Positions 22,079 to 33,482 of a stretch of DNA of 64,000 bases are shown piece by piece (position 1 is the stretch's first letter; each line of letters opens with the position of its first letter). Origin of the DNA: Sanguinoderma infundibulare (lineage: Eukaryota > Basidiomycota > Agaricomycetes > Polyporales > Polyporaceae). The DNA lies in the NCBI GenBank assembly GCA_032821775.1, contig JAVLRN010000002.1:372001-436000 (forward strand), given 5' to 3'. Under the pieces are notes generated by a model that saw only the letters and a list, made by a program, of their open reading frames with translations, was not told the DNA's origin and made no database searches. The position numbers were made by a program, and so were the translations under genes.

Positions 22079-23260
22079 GCTGGGCGTCGTGGAGAATTCC
22101 GGCGATGAGCGCATTGAGTGCGGCTCTGTCACCGGCGTCGGGACGGGGTTCTTGAGTGCGTCCTTGTTGACGCGGCTGTACTGGCCGCTGGCCATGACGA
22201 GCACCTCGAGCATCTTGATGCGCTCGACAGTTGGCTCCACGCCTAACTGCATCGCGAGGGCGAACGCACGTGTGAGCGCAGGGTACTGGTGGTTGGGGCC
22301 GGTCTCCACGCAGACGGGCTTGTGCAGGAGCGCGCGTGGGTCCTCCAAGTGTGGCAGCGTGCCCTTGGTGATGGTAGGGAATTCAGCGACGTGCGCGATA
22401 TGGGCATGCTAGTGCGCACCTTGGTGCTGCTGGAAACAGCCGCGTCCTCCGCACCTGCCACGATGGCCTTGACCTTGCTGCTGCTGCCCCTGAGGGCGCT
22501 GCTGCTGGTGCTGCTGCCCATGAGGGCGCTGCTGATGCTGCTGCTGCCCTTGCAGGCACTGCTGCTGCTGGCAGAAAGTGGGGTCTTGCGGCTTGCGCTT
22601 GACCGCACTGATCTTGTTTGCACTGTCACGCGGCTTCTGCTGGTGGTGCCCCTGGCGCTGCTCCCAGTGCATAATGACGCAGTTGCGCACCTCGTCGAAG
22701 GTCACTTGGTGCACGGCAGGGTTCGCCGCTGTGCCAGTGATCCCCGAGATGTAGACCTGGATGACGGGGTCCATCGCCGGCGGGAGCTTTGAGAGGAGGA
22801 TCATCCCCTTGATGTGCTTGGCGACGGTGAACTGGTTGGTCTCGAGGGTCTGGAAGTGCGCGCGGAGCTTGTCCATCGCGGGGATAGGGTTGCTGTCAGC
22901 AGGGATGGTGATGCCCATGGCAGCACGGAAGTCCTGGTAGATGACCGGGATGCCAGGCTTCCCATAGGTGTCCTTGAGATGGTCCCACACCGCCTTGGCA
23001 GTGGTGAGGGAATCAATCGCGGTCCCAATGCTTTTGTCGAGACGGAGACGCATGTCGCCACGAGCGGCAGCATCGTCCTCGGTCCAGGTGTCGACCTTGT
23101 CCTGGTTCGACCCATCAGGGAGCAGGGTCGGCAGGGTCTTCGTCATGGGGAGAGTCCAATGACGGTTAGACTGGAGGTAGGCCTGCATAAGCGGTGCCCA
23201 CTCAAGGTAGTTGGGGCTGGTGAGGACCGGGACGAGGGAGGTGAGCTTGTTCGACAACAT
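22079..23260 (-). pseudogene. Copia gag (one in-frame stop)
   Basis: The frame from ATG 23260 begins MLSNKLTSLVPVL and carries the typical copia Gag helical region (LRLDKSIGTAIDSL, AVWDHLKDTYG, LPPAMDPVIQVYISG). A Gln-rich tract encoded by CTG/TTG-type repeats (22470-22570) follows. A TAG at 22411-22409 interrupts it, and the same frame continues to 22079. There the first bases of the hAT inverted repeat create the next stop. Gag forms virus-like particles in active elements. Confidence 0.8.
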
Positions 23261-23593
23261 AGCGATCAATGAGGAGATTGAAGTCTGGCCAGAAGAGACT
23301 AGTCAGTCATCGTTCTGAACGACATTGAGAAGAGAGAAATGCTGGCAGCATATACCGGCATAGGTTCCCCCTCTGTGGCATGGCAGGCAGCGATCAAGCT
23401 GATCGCGCCACATCCAAGCCACCATCATGAGTGGCCGGCAGCGTATGATCACGCCTGATCCAACATGGATAGTCTGCCATCACGGCGACAAGGGATAGAT
23501 GATAAATGTTATAAAACGAGGGTTTGCCAGGTAAGCTGGTGAGGAGTGAAACGCAGCCAGCAATGAGCGGCGCAGTATCCACAATGTCGACCA

Positions 23594-23605
23594 GGGCTCA
23601 TAACC
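23594..23605 (-). promoter_or_regulatory. Primer-binding site matching the tRNA-iMet anticodon arm
   Basis: Directly inside the 5' LTR the minus strand reads GGTTATGAGCCC. Its complement GGGCTCATAACC (plus strand, with CCA before it) is the anticodon stem-loop of initiator tRNA-Met with its CAT anticodon, not a tRNA 3' end. This is the half-tRNA priming arrangement known from Drosophila copia. Confidence 0.82.
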
Positions 23606-23966
23606 TGTTGAGCATAGTGGGGATACCACTATGGGGGACAACTACACGCAGTAGTCACGCATACTTACCTGGCTAGAGAGGGAGAGAGGCTTGTAGAAAC
23701 GAGTGGGGAGAAGAGCAGGAAGAGCTGTTGCTATTAGGGCCAATGGGGGCCGTATATATACTACATGGAAGACTGTATTAGTAAGAACTATACAGTACCA
23801 GAACGCACTGCCGGTACACTGATATGTAGGCAGTGCATCACATGAAACGATCATGTGTGAGGTGGCTATACAGAGCCTGTGCTGATAGATGAGATATCAG
23901 GCTGTGCCGATATCTGTGTACGCAGCTATGCCATGCAACGCTGTGCACGGCTATGCGTGTTCAACA
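23606..23966 (-). repeat. Copia 5' LTR
   Basis: A 361-bp LTR next to the primer-binding site on the minus strand. It carries the element promoter. Confidence 0.93.
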
Positions 23967-26780
23967 AGATGTTTGCAGAAGGTCTCAAACTGGGGGTGAA
24001 GAACTGCCTCCCATCCAACACTCCAAAGGCAGAGGACGTCAGGGTGGAGTGGTCGGCGGTGAGTGTAGTGGATGAAGTGAGTTGCGACGTCCTGTGGGGA
24101 CAGTTCATCTGCTGCACATTGTAAGGCTGGCAGGAGCGGGAGGCGAGCGCGCAGTGCATTGTTGTGCACTGAGGCATTAGCGATGGTATGAATGATGGCA
24201 CTAACGGGGCCAGGGAGGAAATCCTCATCAGCTGAGGGATTGAGTGGGCAGTTGGTGAAGGTGAATGCCAAGTGGTTGGCCGCCAGGAAGGCGAGGAGCT
24301 CCGGAAAAGGGTTGAGCTCGTTCAGGAAGCCCGGGTGGAAGAGCTCTCCATGGAAGTAGCATGGGCAGTCGAAGAGGATGTGGTGGTGTGACTGGATGGG
24401 GGAACCCAAGGTGCTACAATCGCAGGTGAAACGTTGTCACGCGAAAGTGTGGAAGGTGCAGCGGTACTCGCCAGTAGGAGCGTGGCTGGTGGCCGCACGT
24501 GCCATGCGGGAGAATGTGATGATCGAAAGGTGGCCATACTGTCGTATGATCGACTTACCTGACATGGGGAGGAAGGTAACTGGATAGGCAGTGGGGATCC
24601 AGTGCATGCCCCAGTAGGCATGGTGAATACATGGTTGTTGGAGGTCAGAGTGGTCAATGGCCATGTGTGTCCAATCCTGCCAGGTACAAGTGGTGATGCT
24701 GTGTTGCGCGAAAGCGAAGTGAGTGACCGGGGAGGATAGTGGGGAAGAGGACTCATCGAGTGACTTGCGGAGACCCGATGCCAGGCCATCCGCTTTCTCA
24801 TTGCCTTTGATGCCCATGTGAGAGGGGCACCACGAGAAGGAGATGTGATGCTTGGGGCAATGGTTGAGCCACCGAGCAATCAAGGAGTTAATGGAGATGC
24901 AAAGGGGGTCACCAGACCCGGTCTGAAACCAAGAACATATAGTAGAGATAGAGTTCATGAAAAACATAATGTGAGATAAAGACTGGTGCAGGACGAAGTT
25001 CATGGCGATATCGAGTGCTTTGAGTTCCACATTGTAGGCGAAACCAAGGCCCACGGGGGTCATGAGTTGGGATGAAACAGAGAAAAGGTGAGAATATGAA
25101 ACGTATGCAGCAGCAGAGGAACCACCAGTAGGGAGTGCAGAACTGTCCGTGTAAATAACAAGGGTGTCTGGGTCAGAGTGAGCAGCGGTGATGCGTGGTT
25201 GTAAAGTATGTCAGATCCAAGAGTGTATGGCGTTGCCATCTGACTTGATGGGGGGATTATCAAAATAGAAGTGTAGGTGACTGGAAAAGCAATCGATGGG
25301 GCGACAGCCAGGATGGCAAAGGGGGTGAACAGGGTTGTACGTGGGAAGTGGAGGGAGGGACTGTTTCAAGGGAAGCGAGTTGATGGACAATGTCGCGCTG
25401 TGATAAAGGGGGTTTTTAGGGGGCTTGGGAGGGGGGAAAAAGGCAGAGTGCAATCGTTTACGTAGTAATGTAAAGAGAGAAGGAAATAGGTTACGAATCA
25501 GGTGAGTAGCATAAAGAGTGTGAATGCGAAGGCAGTAAGACTCCTGGAGTTTAGCTGCAAAAAAGTGTATGGGGAGTACACTGGTGAGAATGTGAAGCAC
25601 GCCGACTGGGGTGGTGGAGAAGCACCCAGATATCCATTGAAGGGCAATGTGTTGGGTGGTGTGGAATGGCTTCATGAGGTGTTTGGCGCCTTTCTTGCAG
25701 AACCAGACCTGTATGCCGTAGGTCAGGATGGTTCGTAGGCATGTGACATAGAGTAGTCGACGTTGCGTGGGGGCAAGGCCACGCTGTGACGAACCAAGCA
25801 TTCGAAGAGCAAGTGCCAAGGACGTGGTGCGTTTGACAGAGTGGGTGGCCTGTGCCTTCCAGGAGAGGCATGAGTCCATGATGAAGCCGAGGTGTGTGAT
25901 CGTGGATGCAGCCACGATAGAGACCGGGGGAAGGCCCTGGGGGTATATGGTGATGGGGAGAGTAGCATAAGGGACTGAGCATGATTATGGGAGAGAATGA
26001 AATGGATGAGAGATGTTTTTTCGTGCTTGATGACAAGACCAAGGTCAGTAAGGATGCGAATCGTAAGTAGGTAAAGTTCCAATAAAAGGTTGATGTTTTC
26101 ATGAATGGAAGGGGACGACACCATAAGGTTGCCGTTGTCTACATAGAGGTGGGCGTATGAGAATCGATAACATTTGGAGTTGTAACAAAAGAAGGAATAG
26201 AGAGAGTATAAGAGAATGGAAGCCAGTATGGCGGAGAATGTGGGGGAGAGCACTGAGCCTTGGCCGACACTGACACTTGGGATGATGAAAGAGGGGGAGG
26301 AGGCAGATCCGAAATGGAAGGAAGAGGAGCGTGGTTGTAAGTAAGCAGTGAGCCAAGAAATGAAAGAGGGTGGGAATCCACGATGGGCACATGTAGTGAG
26401 GAGGAGGGAGTGGTTTATTGAAGGGAAGAATTGTGCAATGTCAAAGCCAGACTTGTGGGGTCAAGCCCACAGCATGATGGTGAAGGTGTTCTTGTCTTTG
26501 CATGCATCGTGAAGCTTGCATTCGAAGAAGGCGGACTTGGCATAGTGAATGGATTGCTGGTATTCGTGGTGTGCCTCAGCACATCGGCGCAGGTCAGCTG
26601 CAGAAACACGGTGTTCGCTGGCATGATGTTCGCACACCATCAAAGCACAGGATGCATTGTGAGTTTGGTGAGGGGTGGTCTTGCACAGTGTGGTGAACAG
26701 CTTGTCGTGGGCAGTCTTGACGTCATGGTTGTACCACAGCTTGTAGTACACCAAGGGGCATCTGGGCTTGGTGAATGATT
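23967..26780 (-). pseudogene. LINE ORF2: reverse transcriptase, RNase H, C-terminal domain (broken)
   Basis: Several frames cover this stretch. Next to the endonuclease, 26754-26461 is open and ends in a TGA. RT motifs follow: DIAQFFPSINH, SVGQGSVLSP and YVDNG (26145-26134). The last is normally YVDDG, so a catalytic Asp is changed. The thumb/connection part is in another frame (25915-25211). RNase H is at 25063-24437 (SWCPSHMGIKGNEKAD is clear), and the C-terminal part with a Cys/His pattern is at 24409-23967. The frame changes and stops show decay. Confidence 0.8.
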
Positions 26781-26781
26781 C

Positions 26782-27927
26782 TCACGTAGTTGTGACAATC
26801 TTGAAGAGGGTCACAATTGCATCTTCGAGGTGCGGCTTGGAGTCGAGGGGGATGAGGGTGGGGGTGTTATGTACAGTAAGGGGTAATGTAATGTCTGGAT
26901 AGAAGAAACAAAGTAAAGCGTCAGAGAGAGCATTATGGTAATCTAGGAGATCGTCAGGGGGAACGCCCGGGGGGCCAAAGAGGGAGTGAGGCTCGATGGA
27001 GAGGGATGTGTGAATGATAGCATGATTGGAAAGGCCACGGCCGTGGCAGTCAATGCTGATAGTGTCAAGGAAGGAGGGGGAGTCAGGAACCCAGACAAGG
27101 TCGATGACGGACCCGCGAAGGTTGGTATTGTAAGGTACATGGGTGACAATGTCAGGGGGGGAGAGGAGACGTAGGTCCCAAGTGTCGAGGAAGTTGGTGA
27201 GGGAAGACAGGATGGAATGGGGAGATTCGTGAGGGTAGGAGGGGTCCCAGTCCTTGCTATGTAAATTAAAATCACCACCTACGCAGTGAATGGAGGGTGG
27301 GAGGCATGGGCCTAAGGAGGAAAGGTGGTCAAAAAGAGTGGCCGGAGAAAGACAGTCATTGTATAAGTTAAGGATGTAGATGGGGGACTCCCACTCTGAC
27401 AGTTGGATGTCAAGGAGCAGGGTGTCCTGAGAGGTGATAGAGGAATAAAGGAGGACACAGTGTCGTGGCAGTCTGTTGTTGACGTAGCAGACTACACAGG
27501 GGTGAGGCTTGTGTTTGCCCTTGACCAGAGGCTCAATGAGTTTCCAGTTGAGGTCAGCCTGTGTGCCAAAATAGTAGTCATTGTCAGTACGGTCACCAGG
27601 ACCGGTGCTACCATGTTTGCTGCTGGGCACGGGTATGGCCTTGATCTTGCCATACCAAGGTTCCTGTATACATAAAATGTCCGTTTTCTTAGTAAGAGAA
27701 GAAAGGAGGGTTGAGACTTGGGCACGAGAGCGGTTAGCATTATGAAAGGTGACCGTCAAGGCTGAGAAGGTTGTGTGTCGGGTGTGAGAGTGTGGTTTAG
27801 ACATGGGGGAGGTGGGGGTGGGGTCTGCGATGTGAAAGTCAGTAAGAAGGGATGATAAGTCATCCATGAGTGCATCAAATGGGTCATCATAGGGAGGGGA
27901 AGATGTGAAGTGATTGAGATCAGACAT
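26782..27927 (-). pseudogene. LINE ORF2 endonuclease domain (APE-type)
   Basis: An intact 381-codon stretch with exonuclease-endonuclease-phosphatase motifs: FHNANRSR, ILCIQEPW, VGGDFNLHSKDWD, SVIDLVWV and DHCHGRGLSNHAII-like (here DCHGRGLSNHAII). In active LINEs this enzyme nicks the target for target-primed reverse transcription. It is the first domain of ORF2 and continues into the RT region with a stop in between. Confidence 0.87.
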
Positions 27928-28109
27928 TAAAACCCATCCATCCCAGCTTGGGGAGGTACAGGAGGAGCAGCTGAAATATCAACACCATGTCGGACCGGGT
28001 GGATGTCATATTGGTGAGGAGCGTTGGCGACGTGTACGTGGACACCGAAAGGATGAGTGGTCTGGCAGTGCCTGCAGAAGGACGCCCGTGAGGGCTGGCT
28101 GGGGTGGTA

Positions 28110-29441
28110 CTAAACGTTAGCGAACCCATCAGCATCCTGCGCTATGTGCGAGGCACCAAGTGGATTGGGCTGATTAATGGGATTACGGCAGGAGATGTGG
28201 ATACCAAACTCATGCCAGAAATGGCAGGAGCGGCAGTAAGGTCCAGAGGTGGGGGGCCAGACATGCAGGCCGAACTTGTGAGAAACACCGCATAAGCGGC
28301 AGGGCACAGGCAGGCCGAGCTGGCATGCCATGTCAGGGTTCTGTGAAGGGCAGTTAATGGAGGAGAGCCATTCACGACAGCGAGGGCACAGAGGGGAAAC
28401 AGAGGGGTGGTTGCCCCCGCAGTTGGCGCAGGTGGTGGGAGCCACAGGGGCGACTGTGACATGGTCGAAGGTGCGATGGGGTCCGGTGCACTCAGCACAC
28501 TTGGAGACCGCACGGCATGCCTGAGTGGGGTGGTCAAGGCCCTGACAGTTAGTGCAGATGCGAACCGTCTGGTGGGTAGGGCAGAGGGTGGCAGAACGGT
28601 TACCGATGCTGCGGTCGAACTCAAGTGGCTTATTGTGGAGAAGGCAGGTGTGGGGGAAAAGCACGGATGCCTTCCTGATGTCGATATAGAGGGTGGCTGC
28701 GTCGGGGGATGGTTGAAGCAGCCACTGGGCCACTGTAATGTGCTTTGAAGGAATGGAGTGCCAGGGGGAGGAGGCTGCAGCGTGGGCTGCCACAGTCCTG
28801 GCACACATCAGTGGGTCGATGTCCTGCATCTCCCCAGTGAGGAGATGGATGCGGGCAGGGAGAGAGTGGACAGCAAACGATGTGAAATACCTGAAGTGGT
28901 CGCTGACGAGGTTGGGGACCTTGAGGAGGCGAGAAACCTCCTGGTCGAGGGAGGCCGCATGGTGGGTGTCGAGCTTAGTGGTGGTGACTACTGACAAGGT
29001 GTAGCCAGTGGGGCTCCAATGTACAGCAGTCACTGCAAAGTCAGCAGCCGCGAGGTGATGACGAATGTTGGCCTCCGGGGTGCGCAAATGAATAGGGAAA
29101 GCAGAAGGGAAATGATACTGGCAGGCCATGTTATGGCCCTTGGAGAGAGCACCAATTTTTGAATTGACGATCTCGTCCACATTGACGTGTGGTGGGCCAC
29201 GTGCCCAGGCGGAGGGGTGGGCAGGGGAAGGTGTGTTGGTGGTGGGGGAGCCAGAGGGGTGGGAGGAGGACCAGGGGCAGGGTCAGGAGTGACCAGCCAG
29301 CTGGGGAGGGGGGGATTAGTGGTAGAGGGCCCCGACTGGGGCAGGGACGATGGGGGGGGAGTGGGGAAAGGAGCAGCAGGGGCAGGGGCAGAGGCAGGGA
29401 CAGCGAAAGAGACCCCAGCCACACAATTCCAGCATAGTACA
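28110..29441 (-). pseudogene. LINE ORF1, 3' part with zinc knuckles
   Basis: The open stretch 29180-28110 carries several CCHC/CCHC-like knuckles (CTNCQGLDHPTQAC, CAECTGPHRTFDH, CANCGGNHPSVSPLC), as in Gag-like ORF1 proteins. A proline-rich part upstream (29441-29190) lies in another frame, so there is a frameshift near 29185. The N-terminal half of ORF1 is 4 kb away beyond the inserted element. Confidence 0.75.
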
Positions 29442-30851
29442 CTGTATATACTGGTCAGCCGGAAGGGATAAAATGACATAATTGCTGTTGGGCCGGTCAG
29501 GGCAGGCCTGTACACTGTAGTCAGGACTATCCACTGGCTGAGCAGTCTGGCTATCATCAAGACTAGCCACCGACTGTACAGTATTTCTATAATCTGTTTT
29601 CTAGGAGTGGACTGTCATTGTTTTGACCCTTTATATGTGCCAATTAAATCTACCATTCAAATACACTTTAGTGCACATTGATATGTCTAGTATTTATCCC
29701 ACTATGGAAGATGCAATGGGGACCCTAGGTACAGAAAGATTCCCCCATATCTCCACCAGTTCTTTACATAATTGTGTGCTGAAGGCTGGGTTGGAATCAT
29801 GATTTTTATCTGGTTCCAACAGGCCCTTGATTGTAATGATGCACCTCTTGGTTGCTGAGATATTGTGATTTTATTCTCTCCAGGCAGGAGGAGAGGTCAC
29901 TATATCTCAGCAATCAGACCTCAGATTGCCTTGCTTTCTGTTCCAGCTCATAGCTACTGATTCTCAGTGCATGGGACCATTATTTTTGGGCTACTGCACC
30001 ACCTGTATGTATGTCAGCTATGCAGGCAACTACTGCTTTCCGGCCATGCAGCATAGCCACATACATACATCAGCCGGCCGGCTGGCATGCAACCTTTAGC
30101 TGAGGTATACTTATTGCTTTGCACAGAGCCACACTAATATCTTTGTGGCTAGGTTTTATTCACTCAGAGCTCACAAACCTACATGAATTCTCTGGAGCTG
30201 CACTGCATATCAGGTAAGTAGTGACCTCCAGCTGGGTAGCATTGCCCCACACACATACCCACCGGCCGGCATGCAATCTTTAATACAGGTATGCATCTTA
30301 TTGATGGCTCCAGAGCACTTTTGTTTGATTGGTGGACTCAGACTTGTATTTTTCTCTGTTACTATCAGACTCACTGGTAGAGATCATTTTTGTGTTATAA
30401 CCAGCCACATGGCATTTCTGGCAACTGGTTCACTCCAGCCATGCAGCATCAACACCTGAAACTGCAGACCAGCTGGTGTGTGTTGTTTTTATACTAATAT
30501 ATATGTATCTCCCCTCTTCAACTCTTTACTGTGTTATCTGACAGCTCTGAATGATATTCTATTGTTCTGGAAATATTTATTACCATGCATTAGTTCATAA
30601 TCCCCCACCAGAGTGGGGTCCGGTCAGATGGCATTGGAGGTAACCCCCTACATCCGGCCATATGCAGTGTGTATACACAAATGCCACCCACCCGGGATGT
30701 GATGTCCTGATATGGGCATACTGTTTCACTGGTCAGTATATCACTGCATAAATCACTCACCCAGTGATTGCAGGCATCTGCACTTACTGTTCAGAATTGC
30801 TCTGGGATGCACTTAAGCACCCCATTCAGCCCAGCTCCCTTCTATTACATT

Positions 30852-31335
30852 GCTAGCCAAGCTTAGAACAGCTCCGGAGGAACCAGATTTTATCAGAGCT
30901 GTCTGGAATTTTGTACACATGTTTACCCATATACTCTCTCACATTTTCCAAAGCTGCATCCCCTCAGACCTCCGCATTCCAAAGTTATCTCACCTGTGCC
31001 AGTGTCCTACCCTCACCTGTGCTAGCCAAGCTTATGACAGCTCCGAAGGGGTCAGTTTTTATTGGAGCTGTCTGGAATTTTGTATGTATATTTGCCCATA
31101 TATTCGTTAACATTCCTCAAAGCTACATCCCCTCAGACCTCCGCATTCCAAAGTTATCTCACCTGTGCCATGTGTCCTACCCTTACCTGTGCTAGCCAAG
31201 CTTATGACAGCTCTGGAGGGGTCAGTTTTTATCGGAGCTGTCTGGGATTTTGTATATATGTTTGCCCATATACTCTCTCACATTCCTCTAAGCTGCATCC
31301 CCTCCAGTTCTCATGTTCCCAAGTTATTCTACCTT
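30852..31335. repeat. Tandem repeat, unit about 170 bp, about 2.8 copies
   Basis: Units start with GCTAGCCAAGCTTA at 30852, 31021 and 31191 (periods 169 and 170). Each contains GGAGCTGTCTGG.ATTTTGTA and GCATCCCCTC. The open stretches across it on the plus strand simply reflect the repeat. Confidence 0.88.
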
Positions 31336-31571
31336 TGTGTTGTATTCTGCCATTACCCATCTTCCTTAACCACTTGCATCTCATACTCCCTTGCTCCCTG
31401 CAACAGCTGTGTCATTGTTTGCCTCAGTATTTACTTTATCATGTGATCAACCCTGCATTCTGGATATTGCTCTGAAATTGCTCCAGAGTGACCAGAGCAC
31501 ATTGGTGTGGAATGAGCAAAGTGGTTTACCATCAATATCTGTACTGCATTATATTGCCTCCATACATTAAA

Positions 31572-31857
31572 CATCAGAAAGTGTCATTGAATAGTGCTAA
31601 AAATCACCTTTCCAATGCATCTGAGATCATAAAATTCTGTTAAGATTCAAGGAAGATATGAGGGAAAGGGTGGTATATGCAGTGTTGGTGCTAAAGGTTG
31701 AACTCAGAATTGGCTGCACAGCTCTGTACTTGTTTGTTTCAACTGGCCTTCTAGCACCCTTTTCCTCATATCTCCCTTGAATCTCAACAGAAATTTATGA
31801 TCTCAGATGCATTGGAAAGGTATTTTCCAGCCCTATTCCATGGCACTTGCTGATTAT
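31572..31857. repeat. Foldback inverted repeat, arms about 100 bp
   Basis: The left arm (about 31572-31672) and right arm (about 31755-31857) are reverse complements with few mismatches. Shared blocks are CCAATGCATCTGAGATCATAAA and CATATCTCCCTTGAATCT. The loop is about 82 nt. This could be a small MITE nested inside the larger element, or part of its structure. Confidence 0.82.
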
Positions 31858-32804
31858 TTGTGCATATAAGCAATATAATACAGTGTAGGCATTGATGGAA
31901 AACTACTGATAAGGATGATGCACTGGAGTGCATATTGCGATAAGGAATTTCTCTTTTGATCTGAATAGTACTATATTGTAGTAACATATAACAAAAGAGA
32001 TCATGAAAAAAGACTGACTTTCTGGTGAGATATTTGGGAAACAATAGTGGGTAAGACTGCTATAGAAAGGTAATGCTATTTCATTGGTTTGAACAGTTTT
32101 TGGACTATGAAAATTGGTACATGGCTTTTTCTATATATCTGCTATATATATACAAAGTTTCAGGATGAGGCATCAAGCGGTTGTGGCAAGAGAAAGGTGG
32201 CAATATTGGAGCAGGAGGAGGAGGAGGTAGGGGTATTCTAAAGTGGTCAGACTAGGACATGCTATATATCATTGGAAAGCCCTGACCCACCCCTTTCCAA
32301 CAGTACCAAGGGGACAGTGATAGGTCTACTGAATTCTAAGATATGGGCCTGGGAATATTCTAGTGGCTGATTAGTGCAAGTCATTCCTAGGCACTGCTAG
32401 GAAATGCTGCCCAAAACAAATGCTATATCCAACATGTACTAATTCATACCTATCATATGCAAAAAGAACAAAGAGAATAGCCTTAGAACTGACCAACCTG
32501 CAATACCATCTTCTCCTCAATACTGTATAGGCCACATCAATAGGTGTAGTGCAGCTATCAGCACAATATTGGTGTCATCTGATTTGCCCTATGAATATAA
32601 ACATACTGCAAAAAGAACCAAGTCAATAGCCTCAATACTGAGCCCACAATAGACCCAGGAGGTATCCCTGCTGTATTGCCCCTATCATCCACCTACCCTT
32701 TTAGGTCATCAAAATCACAAAAAAAGCGCCCAAAATAGCACAGCATATCAGACTGATAAGGAAACAGAGATAAAATCAAGATTAGATATTCTGATGCACT
32801 TAAT

Positions 32805-33212
32805 CTAACAGTGCTCTGAAGCAGCTCTTGGAGTGGCTCCCGGAGTGATTCTGGAGTAATATCTGAAAGTGCATGTACCTTTAACAGTGCTCCGGAGCAG
32901 CCCCGGAGTGGCTCCCAGAGTGATTCTGGAGTGATACTACACTGGCTGGATGATGTTCACAGTCATATATTCAAATGGCCGGATGGCATACCCACTCACA
33001 GATGGTGACCGGCCAGACATCAGAGAGTGACTCCAGAAGATGAATGCACATCTGCTGGACAATAGTAGCAGTGATGATGATAGCCCAGCCAGATAGTAGC
33101 TGCAGCTACTATCCTTTACTGGACAGATGGTGGCTGCAGCTACTATTCATTTTCGGCCGGATGGTGGAAGCAGCTACTATGCAGCTCTGGCTGAATGGTA
33201 ACTGCAGCTACC
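32805..33212. repeat. Subterminal short repeats of the 4-kb element
   Basis: Two copies of AACAGTGCTC.G.AGCAGC...GGAGTG occur near 32807 and 32882. Four copies of GG..GGATGGT...GCAGCTACTAT or close variants occur from 33059 to 33212. Such arrays near an end are typical of transposase-binding subterminal regions. Confidence 0.6.
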
Positions 33213-33482
33213 ATCAGTCACCGGCCAGTGATCATACATTAATAGCACATCCAGTTATTTACACAGGTAAGTAGAATCAATGAGTACACTATGAGGTATA
33301 TGCAGAAATGTAATCTAAAGATAAGCATGGATGGTAAAGGGGCACCTTTAAATTTTGAAGCCCACTGGCCGGATGGCAGAACACAGGATGAAATCGACAG
33401 CGGCCAGGCAGCACTTGCAGTGAAATTACAGGTGCCGGCCGGCGGTGGCTCGACAGCAATTATGACATTTTATCCCCTCCGG

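Larger units (their letters stand above)
16676..23966 (-). mobile_element. Ty1/copia LTR retrotransposon
   Basis: The element is 7291 bp, with 361-bp LTRs beginning TGTTGA and ending TCAACA and a 5-bp AGATG duplication (16671-16675, 23967-23971). It is oriented on the minus strand: 5' LTR 23966-23606, primer-binding site, gag, pol with integrase before reverse transcriptase (copia order), polypurine tract, 3' LTR 17036-16676. A hAT relic is inserted between gag and pol. Gag and pol are in one frame across the hAT duplication, so the original element had a single gag-pol ORF. Two in-frame stops and a catalytic Asp-to-Asn change make it non-autonomous. Confidence 0.93.

Noticed and set aside
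22289..22792. Plus-strand Leu-rich ORF
   Set aside because: Antisense of the CAG-type Gln-rich part of copia gag; poly-Leu arises from CTG repeats.
30852..31335. CRISPR-like array
   Set aside because: The units are contiguous, 170 bp long and without spacers, in a eukaryotic transposon.
30850..31475. Overlapping plus-strand ORFs with repeated peptide blocks
   Set aside because: They only mirror the 170-bp tandem DNA repeat, and similar peptides appear in several frames.
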